DNA from: RGIG3040 sp964410675
GTDB taxonomy: Bacteria; Bacillota; Clostridia; Lachnospirales; Lachnospiraceae
Assembly: GCA_964410675.1 (NCBI GenBank)
Contig: CAYPIB010000078.1
Span: 1-13,058, forward strand
DNA: 13,058 nt
Direction of reading: 5' to 3'
In this document: positions 6,144-13,058 of the stretch, piece by piece
Numbering within the stretch: the stretch's first letter is position 1
Layout of the letters: each line of letters begins with the position of its first letter
Position numbers and translations under genes: made by a program
The notes under the pieces: model-generated
The model's input: the letters and a program-made list of their open reading frames with translations, nothing else
Told to the model about the DNA's origin: nothing
The model's database searches: none

Positions 6144-7253
6144 TTGTTTTTAGCACAATTTGAAGGTTCTCCAGAAACACTGTCGTATAAAGAAGGAAAG
6201 CTAGTTAATTCGCCACCTCCTATTAATGTACCTAGAAAAGTCCATAACTTAACTTTTAGTGTTAATGGAATAAAGACAGAGAATGGTTACTTCATTGCTA
6301 AAGATTCTCCAGAATACCCAATTATAAGAGGTAAGGATTACTTTTCTAAAGAATATGGGGAATTCTTAGCATCCTTAGGGTTCTTAGTTTTACCACGATC
6401 CAATAATCCAGGTATGCTTCCTGAAGCTTCCCTAATGAAGAAATTCACTTTAGTTGGTTGGACAGATGGTGAAGCTTTTATACCTTATTCATCATATACA
6501 GGTAAAGGTAAATTAATCTGTAAATCAATTGAATTTTCTATTAAAGACGACGGGACTCTAATGGCTACCTTATCAACAGGTGAAACCCAATTCACAACTA
6601 CGAAGCATAGTATATATAGTAAAGTTGCAGTAGGATCAGAAATAATGTTCTCCAGTCAAGGAGACCTTATCGTAGTTACAGGAGAGGCACTTGCAAAGAT
6701 TGAAGTACCAGGATATTGTCCAGCGTGTAGAAGACGCTTAGAAGTTTCTTCTTGTGCGGATGAAAGAATTTGTGTTAATACAGAATGTGATAATGTTCGC
6801 CATAGATTTATACAGAAACTTCTAGATTTAGGGATATATAACAGTACTGCTGATCTACCTATAGAATATTTAATTTCTCTGAATAGGAAAGATATCCTTA
6901 AGGCAGTCTGTGGAAAGTCTAACAGCCCTAAGATTCTAAACAATTTAACTGTAATCCAGCTTCTAGAGATTCCAGATACAGAATCGATTGTTAAGACATT
7001 ACCTTCGGAGTATCCTTTGGCTGTCTTACTAACTAATCAAACTCATGCATCAGAGCAATTAAAGAATTGGATGAAGACGAATTCTAAATTATTTAATGTA
7101 GCACTAGATGTATTTGAAACTCCTCGTAAAAAGAAGGTTGCTTATAAAGAGGGTTCTAATTCTCCGCTATCAATTGATACGTGGTATGAACAGACTGCAC
7201 CTGAAAAAGCTGACGCGTTCTTTTATTCTGGTCGATTCTTTTTGGAGGTGTAG
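6144..7253 (+). CDS. Protein resembling the OB / zinc-finger / HhH half of NAD-dependent DNA ligase, no adenylation domain seen
   Basis: 369 residues. The clearest signature is a four-cysteine finger, Cys192-X2-Cys195-X14-Cys210-X4-Cys215, with LigA-like spacing and context (CPACRRRLEV then a CVNTEC segment). Just before it, residues 152-177 (TTKH ... VGSEIMF ... GDLIV) parallel the LigA OB-fold end, where a LHN motif is followed by IGD-V and an AGDVIP turn. After it, residues 220-310 look like the helix-hairpin-helix region. LigA is about 670 residues with an N-terminal Ia/NTase part carrying a KxDG lysine; this protein is too short for that and its first 90 residues are unrecognised. There is no BRCT domain. 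It may be one half of a split ligase (phage T5 splits its ligase in two genes), or a DNA-binding protein derived from a ligase. Family match is by eye and moderate. Confidence 0.65.
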   Translation: MFLAQFEGSPETLSYKEGKLVNSPPPINVPRKVHNLTFSVNGIKTENGYFIAKDSPEYPIIRGKDYFSKEYGEFLASLGFLVLPRSNNPGMLPEASLMKKFTLVGWTDGEAFIPYSSYTGKGKLICKSIEFSIKDDGTLMATLSTGETQFTTTKHSIYSKVAVGSEIMFSSQGDLIVVTGEALAKIEVPGYCPACRRRLEVSSCADERICVNTECDNVRHRFIQKLLDLGIYNSTADLPIEYLISLNRKDILKAVCGKSNSPKILNNLTVIQLLEIPDTESIVKTLPSEYPLAVLLTNQTHASEQLKNWMKTNSKLFNVALDVFETPRKKKVAYKEGSNSPLSIDTWYEQTAPEKADAFFYSGRFFLEV

Positions 7254-7256
7254 TGT

Positions 7257-7748
7257 ATGGAGCATCTTACTATAGAGGTTCGTGATAATAATGCGACTAC
7301 GATTATAAAGAGAAGTGATGCTTGTACATATGGTCTACGATTTGCATTCTTAGATGCATTCTGGGATGATATGGAAGGCAGACTTCCAGTAATAGCTTAC
7401 CATACTAAAGATGCAGTATCTCTTAAGATAAAGAATCAATATATCGAAGTAGAATCCCCTCGAAGATATATACTATTACAACCAGACTTCTTTAAAAGTT
7501 TAGTACAGACAGAAGCTGGTGCACATGTAATAGAATTCTTTGGCAGAACAAAATCCTATAAAGTCACTATACAGTGGGATGCTCCATTTAAGGCTCCAGT
7601 TCCTTGGGCAAATAGTGAATCTCCTGAAAGTGAATCTCCTGAATATTTAAGACCATGTACCAATATACAGTTAAGTGTTAAAGAACCTAAGGATCAAGTT
7701 GAAGGTGATATATGGTATCAAGATATCACTGATATAAATAGTGATTAA
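7257..7748 (+). CDS. Unknown 163-residue protein, probably first of the structural block
   Basis: Not recognised. The ATG lies three bases after the previous stop, and its ribosome binding site TTGGAGGTG (7242-7250) is inside the end of the ligase-like gene. The first 115 residues look beta-rich with many aromatics (for example ATCGAAGTAG-encoded IEVE strands). Residues 120-130 hold a duplicated SESPE acidic linker encoded by a perfect 15-base tandem repeat. The C-terminal tail is acidic and ends DINSD. It stands just upstream of the tail chaperone-like gene, so a tail or baseplate role is possible, but no family feature proves it. Confidence 0.82.
   Translation: MEHLTIEVRDNNATTIIKRSDACTYGLRFAFLDAFWDDMEGRLPVIAYHTKDAVSLKIKNQYIEVESPRRYILLQPDFFKSLVQTEAGAHVIEFFGRTKSYKVTIQWDAPFKAPVPWANSESPESESPEYLRPCTNIQLSVKEPKDQVEGDIWYQDITDINSD
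7614..7643 (+). repeat. Perfect 15-bp tandem duplication inside the 163-residue gene
   Basis: AGTGAATCTCCTGAA occurs twice back to back (7614-7628 and 7629-7643), encoding SESPE-SESPE in frame. It lengthens an acidic linker without breaking the frame; exact identity suggests a recent slippage duplication. Confidence 0.95.
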
Positions 7749-7765
7749 ATTTTGGAGGTAGTATA

Positions 7766-8647
7766 ATGGATAAAAATATAGAAATAACCCCTGGAAGACG
7801 TTACATCTCTACTCAACATACGCTGTTAGGTGGGGAGGAATTTTATGGAGACGAGATTCCTCAAACTATAACAATTAAAACCACCACTACAGGTGACGAA
7901 TTAGAAAAGTGTGCAGCTGAGGCTTTTCACAATACAATGATTGAACAGATATTTCCAAGATGTATAGAACCAAAGTTCAATTTCAGGAAATTATTAGAAT
8001 TGGATTATATGGGGATTTTAAGGAAGATGCTTATTACATCTTGTGGTCCATTTGTTAAGCCATCTGTAATTTCTTGTCCAGATTGTGGAGCCATTATAAA
8101 GGATTCCGAGACTTTAGCATCTATAGAGAATGTAGATGTAACTCCAATTCCAGATGGTATGGGAGATTGTGTTGTGTGCCCATCTGGAGAACTTCTGTAT
8201 TGTGATGATGAAATCCACCTTAGATTTACAAGAGTTTCTCATATGTTAGGGGATGCGGCACTATTACAGAAACTTAGACAGAAGAATCAGAATATTTCTA
8301 AAGATTATGTTCAATATGAGCTTTCCATGAATCGTTTAGCTCATATGCTAATTTCTGCAGGTGAACCAGGATCACAGAAACCATTCATGGATCTTAACTT
8401 TGCTATGTCTTACTTGCGTAAGTTGGATGCTAATGATGTCAGAATGCTAGCAAAGTTTTATACAGAGAGAACTGCATTTGGGGATTCCTCGGTAGCTAAA
8501 ACAACCTGTCCATCTTGCCATGGTCCTAATGCAGAATTCCATAACGTGATAAACGCATATTCCTTTCGCCCCACCATGGAACAACTTACAGCTTGGCGTG
8601 ATCTCAGACGATCAGAGAGCAAGGCTGTATCAGGGGATGCTGAATGA
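7766..8647 (+). CDS. Zinc-binding tail assembly chaperone / baseplate hub assembly-like protein (gpG or T4 gp26 type), putative
   Basis: 293 residues, ATG with GGAGGTA (7754-7760) upstream. Two metal-site candidates are visible: CX2C pairs at Cys104/Cys107 and Cys135/Cys138 forming a split zinc ribbon, and a second knuckle at Cys248/Cys251 with His252 and His259. The region between (160-240) is helical with Met, Leu and charged residues. The gene is overlapped at its 3' end by a +1-frame ORF and followed six bases later by the tape measure gene. This gpG-gpGT-like layout is widespread in long-tailed phages, and T4 places gp26 and gp51 comparably upstream of gp29. The function is inferred mainly from this position; sequence similarity to T4 gp26-type zinc proteins is only an impression. 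A plain baseplate hub component is the alternative. Confidence 0.6.
   Translation: MDKNIEITPGRRYISTQHTLLGGEEFYGDEIPQTITIKTTTTGDELEKCAAEAFHNTMIEQIFPRCIEPKFNFRKLLELDYMGILRKMLITSCGPFVKPSVISCPDCGAIIKDSETLASIENVDVTPIPDGMGDCVVCPSGELLYCDDEIHLRFTRVSHMLGDAALLQKLRQKNQNISKDYVQYELSMNRLAHMLISAGEPGSQKPFMDLNFAMSYLRKLDANDVRMLAKFYTERTAFGDSSVAKTTCPSCHGPNAEFHNVINAYSFRPTMEQLTAWRDLRRSESKAVSGDAE
8553..8647 (+). promoter_or_regulatory. Candidate programmed +1 (or -2) frameshift window
   Basis: The +1 frame opens at 8553 (after TAA 8550-8552) and the zero frame stops at TGA 8645-8647, so any shift must lie here. Candidate sites are GGG-G at 8633-8636 (P-site tRNA can re-pair perfectly on GGG after +1), TTT-C at 8564-8567 (UUU to UUC) and CCC-A at 8570-8573. 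Slipping at GGGG would give a fusion of about 362 residues. Phage tail chaperone genes commonly use -1, and -2 (Mu) and +1 (Listeria PSA) cases are known. No strong downstream hairpin was found by eye. Confidence 0.4.
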
Positions 8648-8855
8648 GGCTCTATTCATCGCAACACAGAGTGAGGGTGTAGTACCCATAGAATTTATAC
8701 TTAACATGCCTGTATCCTATCGCAAACAACAAGTCGAATTTTGGATGGCTCAAAAAGAAAAGCGAGATAAGGAGTTAGAATCTCGTAAGGCTGAAATGGA
8801 TGCGAAACGTAAGAATTCTACTAAGAATATAAGTAGAAGACGGTTTAGGAGGTAG
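8598..8855 (+). CDS. Overlapping +1-frame ORF, likely frameshift extension (gpT-like) of the upstream gene
   Basis: The frame is open from 8553 to the TAG at 8853-8855. Possible independent starts are GTG 8598 (85 residues) or ATG 8637 (72 residues), but neither has a usable ribosome binding site, unlike every neighbouring gene. The protein is a short helix-like segment (LNEALFIATQ, IEFILNMPVSYRKQQVEFW) followed by a very charged Lys/Arg/Glu tail ending RRRFRR. It is real coding sequence by its amphipathic pattern and by the tape measure ribosome binding site overlapping its stop. Best explanation: expressed as a frameshift fusion to the zinc protein, like lambda gpGT; otherwise by translational coupling through the ATG/TGA overlap at 8637-8647, like T4 gp51 after gp26. 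Confidence 0.6.
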   Translation: MISDDQRARLYQGMLNEALFIATQSEGVVPIEFILNMPVSYRKQQVEFWMAQKEKRDKELESRKAEMDAKRKNSTKNISRRRFRR

Positions 8856-8859
8856 GGGC

Positions 8860-11772
8860 ATGGAGGATATTCTTGAGCAGCTAGGTATAACCCCTAGCTC
8901 AGTTCAAGCAGGTATAAATGGTTTATTTGAAAACCTTTCCTCCAACTTAGGTCCAGGATTAACACAGACAATGTCTGAGGATTTAAGTGGGGGAATTTCT
9001 AGTCTTATGAAAGGCACAGGTCAACTTACTGCTCAATTAACTAAAAAAGGAATTAAATCTACGTATGCTTTGACTGGTAAGTTAATGGTTTCGGCTACAA
9101 AGAAGACTTGGGATTCTGTAAATCATATCATGACTAGTGCAGCTAATCTGATGAAGACAACTTTAACTACTGGTACAGAATCTGCAATGAATACTTTACA
9201 GGAGACTATGTCTTCTATGAAGGATTGGTGGGATAGTCAGGCTGGAGATCTAGCAAAACTAACTGGTGTCTCTCTTGCTGATATGGAATCAGCAGTAAAT
9301 GATTTTGCAGCTTCTATGCAAGCTCAAGGTTTATCTAGTCTGGTTGATCCTGAAGAATTTAAAAACCAATTAGCTAATGCTGTCAATGAGGGTATGAGTT
9401 TTGATCAAGCTAAAGTAGCAGCAGAACAAGCAGCTGTACTAGAAAGTAGTATGGGTGGCTTGGGCGAAGCTATGCTGCCAACTTTTAATAGATTATTGGC
9501 AAATGCGAATACTATGGGATTAGATAGTGCAGCAGCTATGGAATATGCAAAAGAACAGACACAACTTGTGGCTGATTCTGTATATGCTAATCAAAAAGAA
9601 TTTGGAGGAGCGTTAGTAAACTATAGTAAATCCTCTGAAGCATTATTAAGTTCAGCTTCTACCTTAAATGTAGAGAATTTAGGGGGTATGTTATCCTCTT
9701 TATCCACTATGGATGCTACATTTAATGACTTTACTGGTGGTGTAGGATCAGCCATGTCTGATATAGTAGCTCAAATTGCTACTGGAGATCAGGGTGATAT
9801 GGTTAATCTGATTACTAGTTTAGGAATAGGAGCTACAAACCAAGAAGAATTCATGCAAGCTTTTAGTCAGGACTCAGAAGGTACGATGAAAGCAATTATG
9901 AATACACTCACTGAATTTACAGCCAGTGGGTCATATGGTACTGATGCAATGGCAGAGGTATTTGGTGTTAGTGTAGAAACTATGCGTGTTCTTCAAAATA
10001 ATGGGGATTCTCTTCTTAGTGCTTTTGAAGAATCTAGTTCTACACAAGGTACTGATAGAGTTGTTGATGCTACAGAATTAGTTGCAGCTCAAATTTCTGA
10101 TTCTAATAAAATAGCAAATGCTACAGCAACTGAAGCTATGGCAAATTTTTCTGGGAATGTTGCTGATCTGCAAGAAGATACAATCTCTATGCTTAGTGGT
10201 TTAGGAGACGCTATAGGTGGACCTCTAGGTATGGTTGTTAATGCAGTCTTACAGCTAGGTATGGTAGGTCCTGAGGCAGCAAAGGCTATCATCGAACAAA
10301 TTGAGAATATGTTGATCGAATTACCTAATATGGTAACGAATATAGTTAACGGGATATCTGAAACAATTCCTGTATTAATGGGTATGGTTCCTGGACTAAT
10401 TAGTGCTTTGGCAGCAGCTATTCCTGAGGTTTTAAATGCTCTATTAGGTGTCTTGCCAGTTCTAATTGAAGGATTAGGAACTGCTTTATTGATATTAGGA
10501 CAACAATTACCAGTCATCCTACCACCAATCTTAGAATCAGTTTTAGGTGCAGTATTCTCTTTACTTCCTCAACTTCTAAGTACAGTGTTGACAGATATTT
10601 TACCTGCATTACTTCAATCAGTGTTAAATCTAATACATGAATTACCAGATATGTTGAGGGATCTTGCAGCCAACCTCCCAGAACCATGGGGTCAGTTATT
10701 CGAAACAGTAGCATCTATAATAGAAATGCTTACTCCAATTCTAGATGCGATTTTTGAAGCTGTTATGGATCTTATTCCTGTTGTAATGGATATAGTAACT
10801 GAATTAATGCCTGTTCTAGTGAATATTATAGACGCTGTAATGGCTATAATAACTCCTATTATAGAACCAATTTTAATGATTGCTACTGCACTCTTAAACA
10901 ACTTGATGCCATTAATAACGAATCTACTGGATATGTTACTTCCTCTAATCTCTGGGGTATTAGATCTTGTAATCCCAGTATTGACACGAATATTTGAAGC
11001 AATAATGCCTATCATGACGATCGTATTACAAATTGCAGCTCCAATTCTCCAAGCAGTATTTGACATCTTCGGGAAACTTTGGGGTGTAATATTCTCTCTC
11101 ATGAGTCCAGCTATTGAATTCGTAAGTGACATATTAGAATGGATGTCAAATAGATGGCCATTTAAAGGTAAGAGTCCAGATAGAGAAGAAACTGATCAGT
11201 CTGACGCTGTTGTAGAGATTAAATCTCTAGACTTAGAAGGATTAAATATAACTACTCCAGAACCTTTAGATACAACAACTTCTCTAACCAATAGCGTTAC
11301 TTCATCGGGATTAGTAACTGGCACAACAGCTGAATCCTCAACGATTAGTGCAGATCTATCCTCTAGAATTTCAGATCTATCAGTTAGTGCGACTTCGATG
11401 GCGGATAGTTCAACTTCTATGGCTGATAGTATCGTTATGTTCCATCCTGCTCTGGTTTCTCTGTTATCTTATCTGGAAACTCAAGAAAGTCAAGTCGCCC
11501 ACACTATCGCAGATGTACTAGGTACATCTGATCTTGAATTGGCAAGTGCTATACAAAGTATGGAATTAACTTTACCTCCAGATTACACAGAAGCTCAATT
11601 AGCTTATCAGACACAGGTATTAGAGAAGTTTGATCTTACAATAAAGGAGCTTAAGGAACTTATCGATCTATTAAGGGAATCTAAAGGTATTCCACCAAGA
11701 TCTCCACAGATGGGTTCAAAGCCAATCACTGTAACTCCTGTAGGTTCATTAGCAGCACTTAGAAAGGGATAG
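8860..11772 (+). CDS. Tail tape measure protein
   Basis: 970 residues, the longest gene in the window; ATG with AGGAGGT (8847-8853) overlapping the previous stop. Residues 1-457 are Ala/Ser/Met/Gln-rich helices with Gly-containing turns, including a stretch FGVSVETMRVLQNNG typical of tape measure proteins. Residues 458-759 are an almost uninterrupted series of hydrophobic helices broken by prolines, often at 11-residue steps. Residues 760-970 are polar, Ser/Thr-rich, ending with coiled-coil-like KELIDLLRE and a Gly/Pro tail. I see no cysteine. The protein sets tail length and is thought to pass into the cell membrane during DNA injection. At about 0.15 nm per residue it would give a tail near 145 nm, a medium-length tail. 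Position after the chaperone-like pair agrees. Confidence 0.9.
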   Translation: MEDILEQLGITPSSVQAGINGLFENLSSNLGPGLTQTMSEDLSGGISSLMKGTGQLTAQLTKKGIKSTYALTGKLMVSATKKTWDSVNHIMTSAANLMKTTLTTGTESAMNTLQETMSSMKDWWDSQAGDLAKLTGVSLADMESAVNDFAASMQAQGLSSLVDPEEFKNQLANAVNEGMSFDQAKVAAEQAAVLESSMGGLGEAMLPTFNRLLANANTMGLDSAAAMEYAKEQTQLVADSVYANQKEFGGALVNYSKSSEALLSSASTLNVENLGGMLSSLSTMDATFNDFTGGVGSAMSDIVAQIATGDQGDMVNLITSLGIGATNQEEFMQAFSQDSEGTMKAIMNTLTEFTASGSYGTDAMAEVFGVSVETMRVLQNNGDSLLSAFEESSSTQGTDRVVDATELVAAQISDSNKIANATATEAMANFSGNVADLQEDTISMLSGLGDAIGGPLGMVVNAVLQLGMVGPEAAKAIIEQIENMLIELPNMVTNIVNGISETIPVLMGMVPGLISALAAAIPEVLNALLGVLPVLIEGLGTALLILGQQLPVILPPILESVLGAVFSLLPQLLSTVLTDILPALLQSVLNLIHELPDMLRDLAANLPEPWGQLFETVASIIEMLTPILDAIFEAVMDLIPVVMDIVTELMPVLVNIIDAVMAIITPIIEPILMIATALLNNLMPLITNLLDMLLPLISGVLDLVIPVLTRIFEAIMPIMTIVLQIAAPILQAVFDIFGKLWGVIFSLMSPAIEFVSDILEWMSNRWPFKGKSPDREETDQSDAVVEIKSLDLEGLNITTPEPLDTTTSLTNSVTSSGLVTGTTAESSTISADLSSRISDLSVSATSMADSSTSMADSIVMFHPALVSLLSYLETQESQVAHTIADVLGTSDLELASAIQSMELTLPPDYTEAQLAYQTQVLEKFDLTIKELKELIDLLRESKGIPPRSPQMGSKPITVTPVGSLAALRKG
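10909..11043 (+). repeat. Run of 11-residue proline-spaced hydrophobic repeats in the tape measure protein
   Basis: Pro684, Pro695, Pro706, Pro717 and Pro728 stand exactly eleven residues apart, each preceded by Met, Leu, Ile or Ala and followed by Leu, Ile or Val. The units read as P-hydrophobic-hydrophobic-polar then a helical segment. The DNA is diverged, so selection acts on the protein pattern. The same 11-step occurs twice around residues 518-545, with other gaps of 14 and 15. Confidence 0.8.
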
Positions 11773-11777
11773 AGATT

Positions 11778-12386
11778 ATGCGGGAACAAATTATATGTAT
11801 ACTACTGAAATATTTTGCTTTAGACTTCCATATAAATAATGTATCAAATACATTCTTAATAAATTTAATTGGTTTATATCTTCACCAGAATTTTCCATAC
11901 TGGGTTACAGAAACAGAAGGAATTTCTGAAGCTAATTCTGCGTATACAAGAATTTCTGGTGATGAAACTCCCTTTGTTCCATTATTTGGGACATGGAAAA
12001 CTACAGAGAAGGATCCTGTACCTAGAATGGTAGAGTGGTGGGAGAATTCCCACTGGACACCAGGACAGCATTATAACTCAAATGGGGAACTTGTTGTAAC
12101 AAATCTGAGAGCACTCTGGACTCTACCTTTATTCACATCCCCTATATTAGGAATATCTCCATCTTATACTGAGTTACAAGAAGAAGGAACCTTCATGGGT
12201 CTAGATCCTCGTAGAGTTATGGAATTGGGAGAAGATACAAGTGTATTAGATATTCTTAATTCCGTGGCTAAAACTCAAAAGGAATCTGCTAGACCTGCAA
12301 CTGGCTATATACTTCCAGAGGATCTTAATCAAAGGATCATTGCACAGGGAGGTATGGTAAATGTTTATCAGTATCCAAAATTCTAA
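11778..12386 (+). CDS. Unknown 202-residue protein downstream of tape measure, tail/baseplate candidate
   Basis: Not recognised. ATG five bases after the tape measure stop; AAAGGGA (11763-11769) lies inside the end of that gene. Residues 5-43 are hydrophobic and aromatic (Ile, Leu, Phe, Tyr) but broken by polar residues, so a clean membrane helix is uncertain. The middle is unusually tryptophan-rich (several Trp between residues 70 and 115), with Pro and acidic residues. The C-terminal part is helical and polar. No cell-wall hydrolase or LysM motif is visible. By place it may be a baseplate or tail-initiator protein, as T4 gp48/gp54 follow gp29. This is inference from order only. The last 26 bases overlap the next gene. 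Confidence 0.8.
   Translation: MREQIICILLKYFALDFHINNVSNTFLINLIGLYLHQNFPYWVTETEGISEANSAYTRISGDETPFVPLFGTWKTTEKDPVPRMVEWWENSHWTPGQHYNSNGELVVTNLRALWTLPLFTSPILGISPSYTELQEEGTFMGLDPRRVMELGEDTSVLDILNSVAKTQKESARPATGYILPEDLNQRIIAQGGMVNVYQYPKF
12346..12353 (+). promoter_or_regulatory. Ribosome binding site inside the upstream gene, fixing the start of the last ORF
   Basis: AGGGAGGT ends seven bases before ATG 12361. The nearer ATG 12354 belongs to the upstream reading frame and continues only to its stop at 12386, so 12361 is the chosen start. Confidence 0.85.
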
Positions 12387-13058
12387 ACTTTCTTTACGTA
12401 AGTTAGTTCAACTCTATTATCCTATTAATGCTATAGATAGTACGATAAAGTTAATTCTTTCTATAAATAGGTTAAATTCAGAACTTAAGATATTTGACCA
12501 ACTTGTTTTAAGGGCTAATGAAAATCCTTATGAAGATAGATTGAATGAGTATGGCTCAGCTACAGCCTTTAAAGCTTTAATGACAGAACGTAATGCATTC
12601 CTATATACCTATAGTGGAGATTTTCTTAGTCTGTTGATTTTAGCAAGATTAGTATATCCTATTAGTCAAGATGCTCCAGTAAAGGATTGGCAACCATGGG
12701 AATATACACTATATTATAATGCACCTCCTGGGTATTTACTTTTCCCTGATGTTCCAGAATCCAGAAGAACTTATACGTCAGGTGATGAATCTGTAGGTAA
12801 AGAAACCTATTTAATTACAGCTCCTGAGAGTTTCTTAAAACTTATAATGGCTTCCCAAGATGTCTTAAGTGGAGATGTTTCTCCGTTTACCTATAGCTTA
12901 GATTCATATCCGATAAATACTGTAACATCTGGTAATTTTGGTGTAGGCGTATCAGGTACATTCATACCATCTCTAGGGAATAATACGAGTACTAGGTATG
13001 GTTCAGATAATGTATATACTCAAAATAATAGAACAGGTCAAATTTCTTCAGCTGCTTC
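12361..13058 (+). CDS. Unknown protein, 3'-truncated by window end (at least 232 residues), tail/baseplate candidate
   Basis: An open frame from ATG 12361 runs 232 codons to the window edge without a stop. It overlaps the preceding gene by 26 bases, implying coupled expression. Residues 1-110 are a mix of Leu/Ile helices and charged residues (KLSLRKLVQLYYPIN near the start). Residues 110-160 are Pro/Tyr/Trp-rich. From about residue 185 on it becomes a low-complexity Gly/Ser/Thr/Asn stretch (for example VTSGNFGVGVSGT), typical of linkers or beta-structured virion proteins. No enzyme motif is seen. Since it follows the tape measure block it is probably a virion protein; identity unknown. Confidence 0.82.
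   Translation, partial: MFISIQNSKLSLRKLVQLYYPINAIDSTIKLILSINRLNSELKIFDQLVLRANENPYEDRLNEYGSATAFKALMTERNAFLYTYSGDFLSLLILARLVYPISQDAPVKDWQPWEYTLYYNAPPGYLLFPDVPESRRTYTSGDESVGKETYLITAPESFLKLIMASQDVLSGDVSPFTYSLDSYPINTVTSGNFGVGVSGTFIPSLGNNTSTRYGSDNVYTQNNRTGQISSAA

Noticed and set aside
6543..6554. KDDG at residues 134-137 of the ligase-like protein, matching the KxDG adenylation motif
   Set aside because: It lies only about 55 residues before the zinc finger, whereas in NAD ligases the motif I lysine is some 290 residues upstream; no other nucleotidyltransferase motifs follow. Probably coincidence.
10089..11132. Long minus-strand ORFs opposite the tape measure gene
   Set aside because: They mirror the repetitive hydrophobic codons of the real gene; Ile/Ser/Thr-rich shadows without start signals.

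Overview
The window looks like the interior of a large lytic phage genome, probably a myovirus-type phage of a Gram-positive (Firmicutes-like) host. The DNA is AT-rich by eye. All thirteen or so genes lie on the + strand and are tightly packed or overlapping (TAATG, ATGA and TAGTG junctions). Almost every gene has a strong GGAGG-type ribosome binding site, and TTG and GTG starts are used alongside ATG. TAA, TAG and TGA all serve as stops, so the genetic code appears standard. I saw no tRNA, rRNA, CRISPR array, insertion sequence or integrase. Phage (not bacterial) origin is inferred from the tape measure protein, the overlapping pair of genes just before it, the minimal domain-only versions of bacterial proteins, and the many unrecognised small ORFs.

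Positions 1-5401 hold DNA topology, transcription and repair genes. They are the C-terminal TOPRIM part of a GyrB/ParE-type topoisomerase II subunit (cut by the window edge), an unknown 104-residue protein, a 105-residue protein ending in a sigma-70 region 4 helix-turn-helix, SbcD nuclease, SbcC ATPase with an intact zinc hook, and an unknown 101-residue protein. They read as one transcription unit; SbcD and SbcC overlap by 4 bases and should form the Mre11-Rad50-like end-processing complex (T4 gp47/gp46 equivalents).

Positions 5402-5613 are the only sizeable gap. It has no convincing gene but contains three successive inverted repeats, one of them a nested multi-helix structure, and may be a structured RNA or leader. 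No clear promoter or intrinsic terminator is visible there.

Positions 5614-7253 encode a short HU/IHF-like DNA-binding protein lacking the usual N-terminal helix, an unknown 90-residue protein, and a 369-residue protein whose second half resembles the OB-fold / four-cysteine zinc finger / helix-hairpin-helix part of bacterial NAD-dependent DNA ligase without a visible adenylation domain.

From 7257 onward the genes look structural: an unknown 163-residue protein, a 293-residue zinc-binding protein overlapped in the +1 frame by a short charged ORF with no ribosome binding site, a 970-residue tape measure protein with a very long proline-punctuated hydrophobic region, and two unknown genes, the last cut by the window end. 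The 293-residue gene plus its overlapping ORF sits exactly where phages place the tail assembly chaperone pair that is commonly joined by programmed frameshifting. This, the orphan ligase-like protein and the structured gap are the three things most worth following up.
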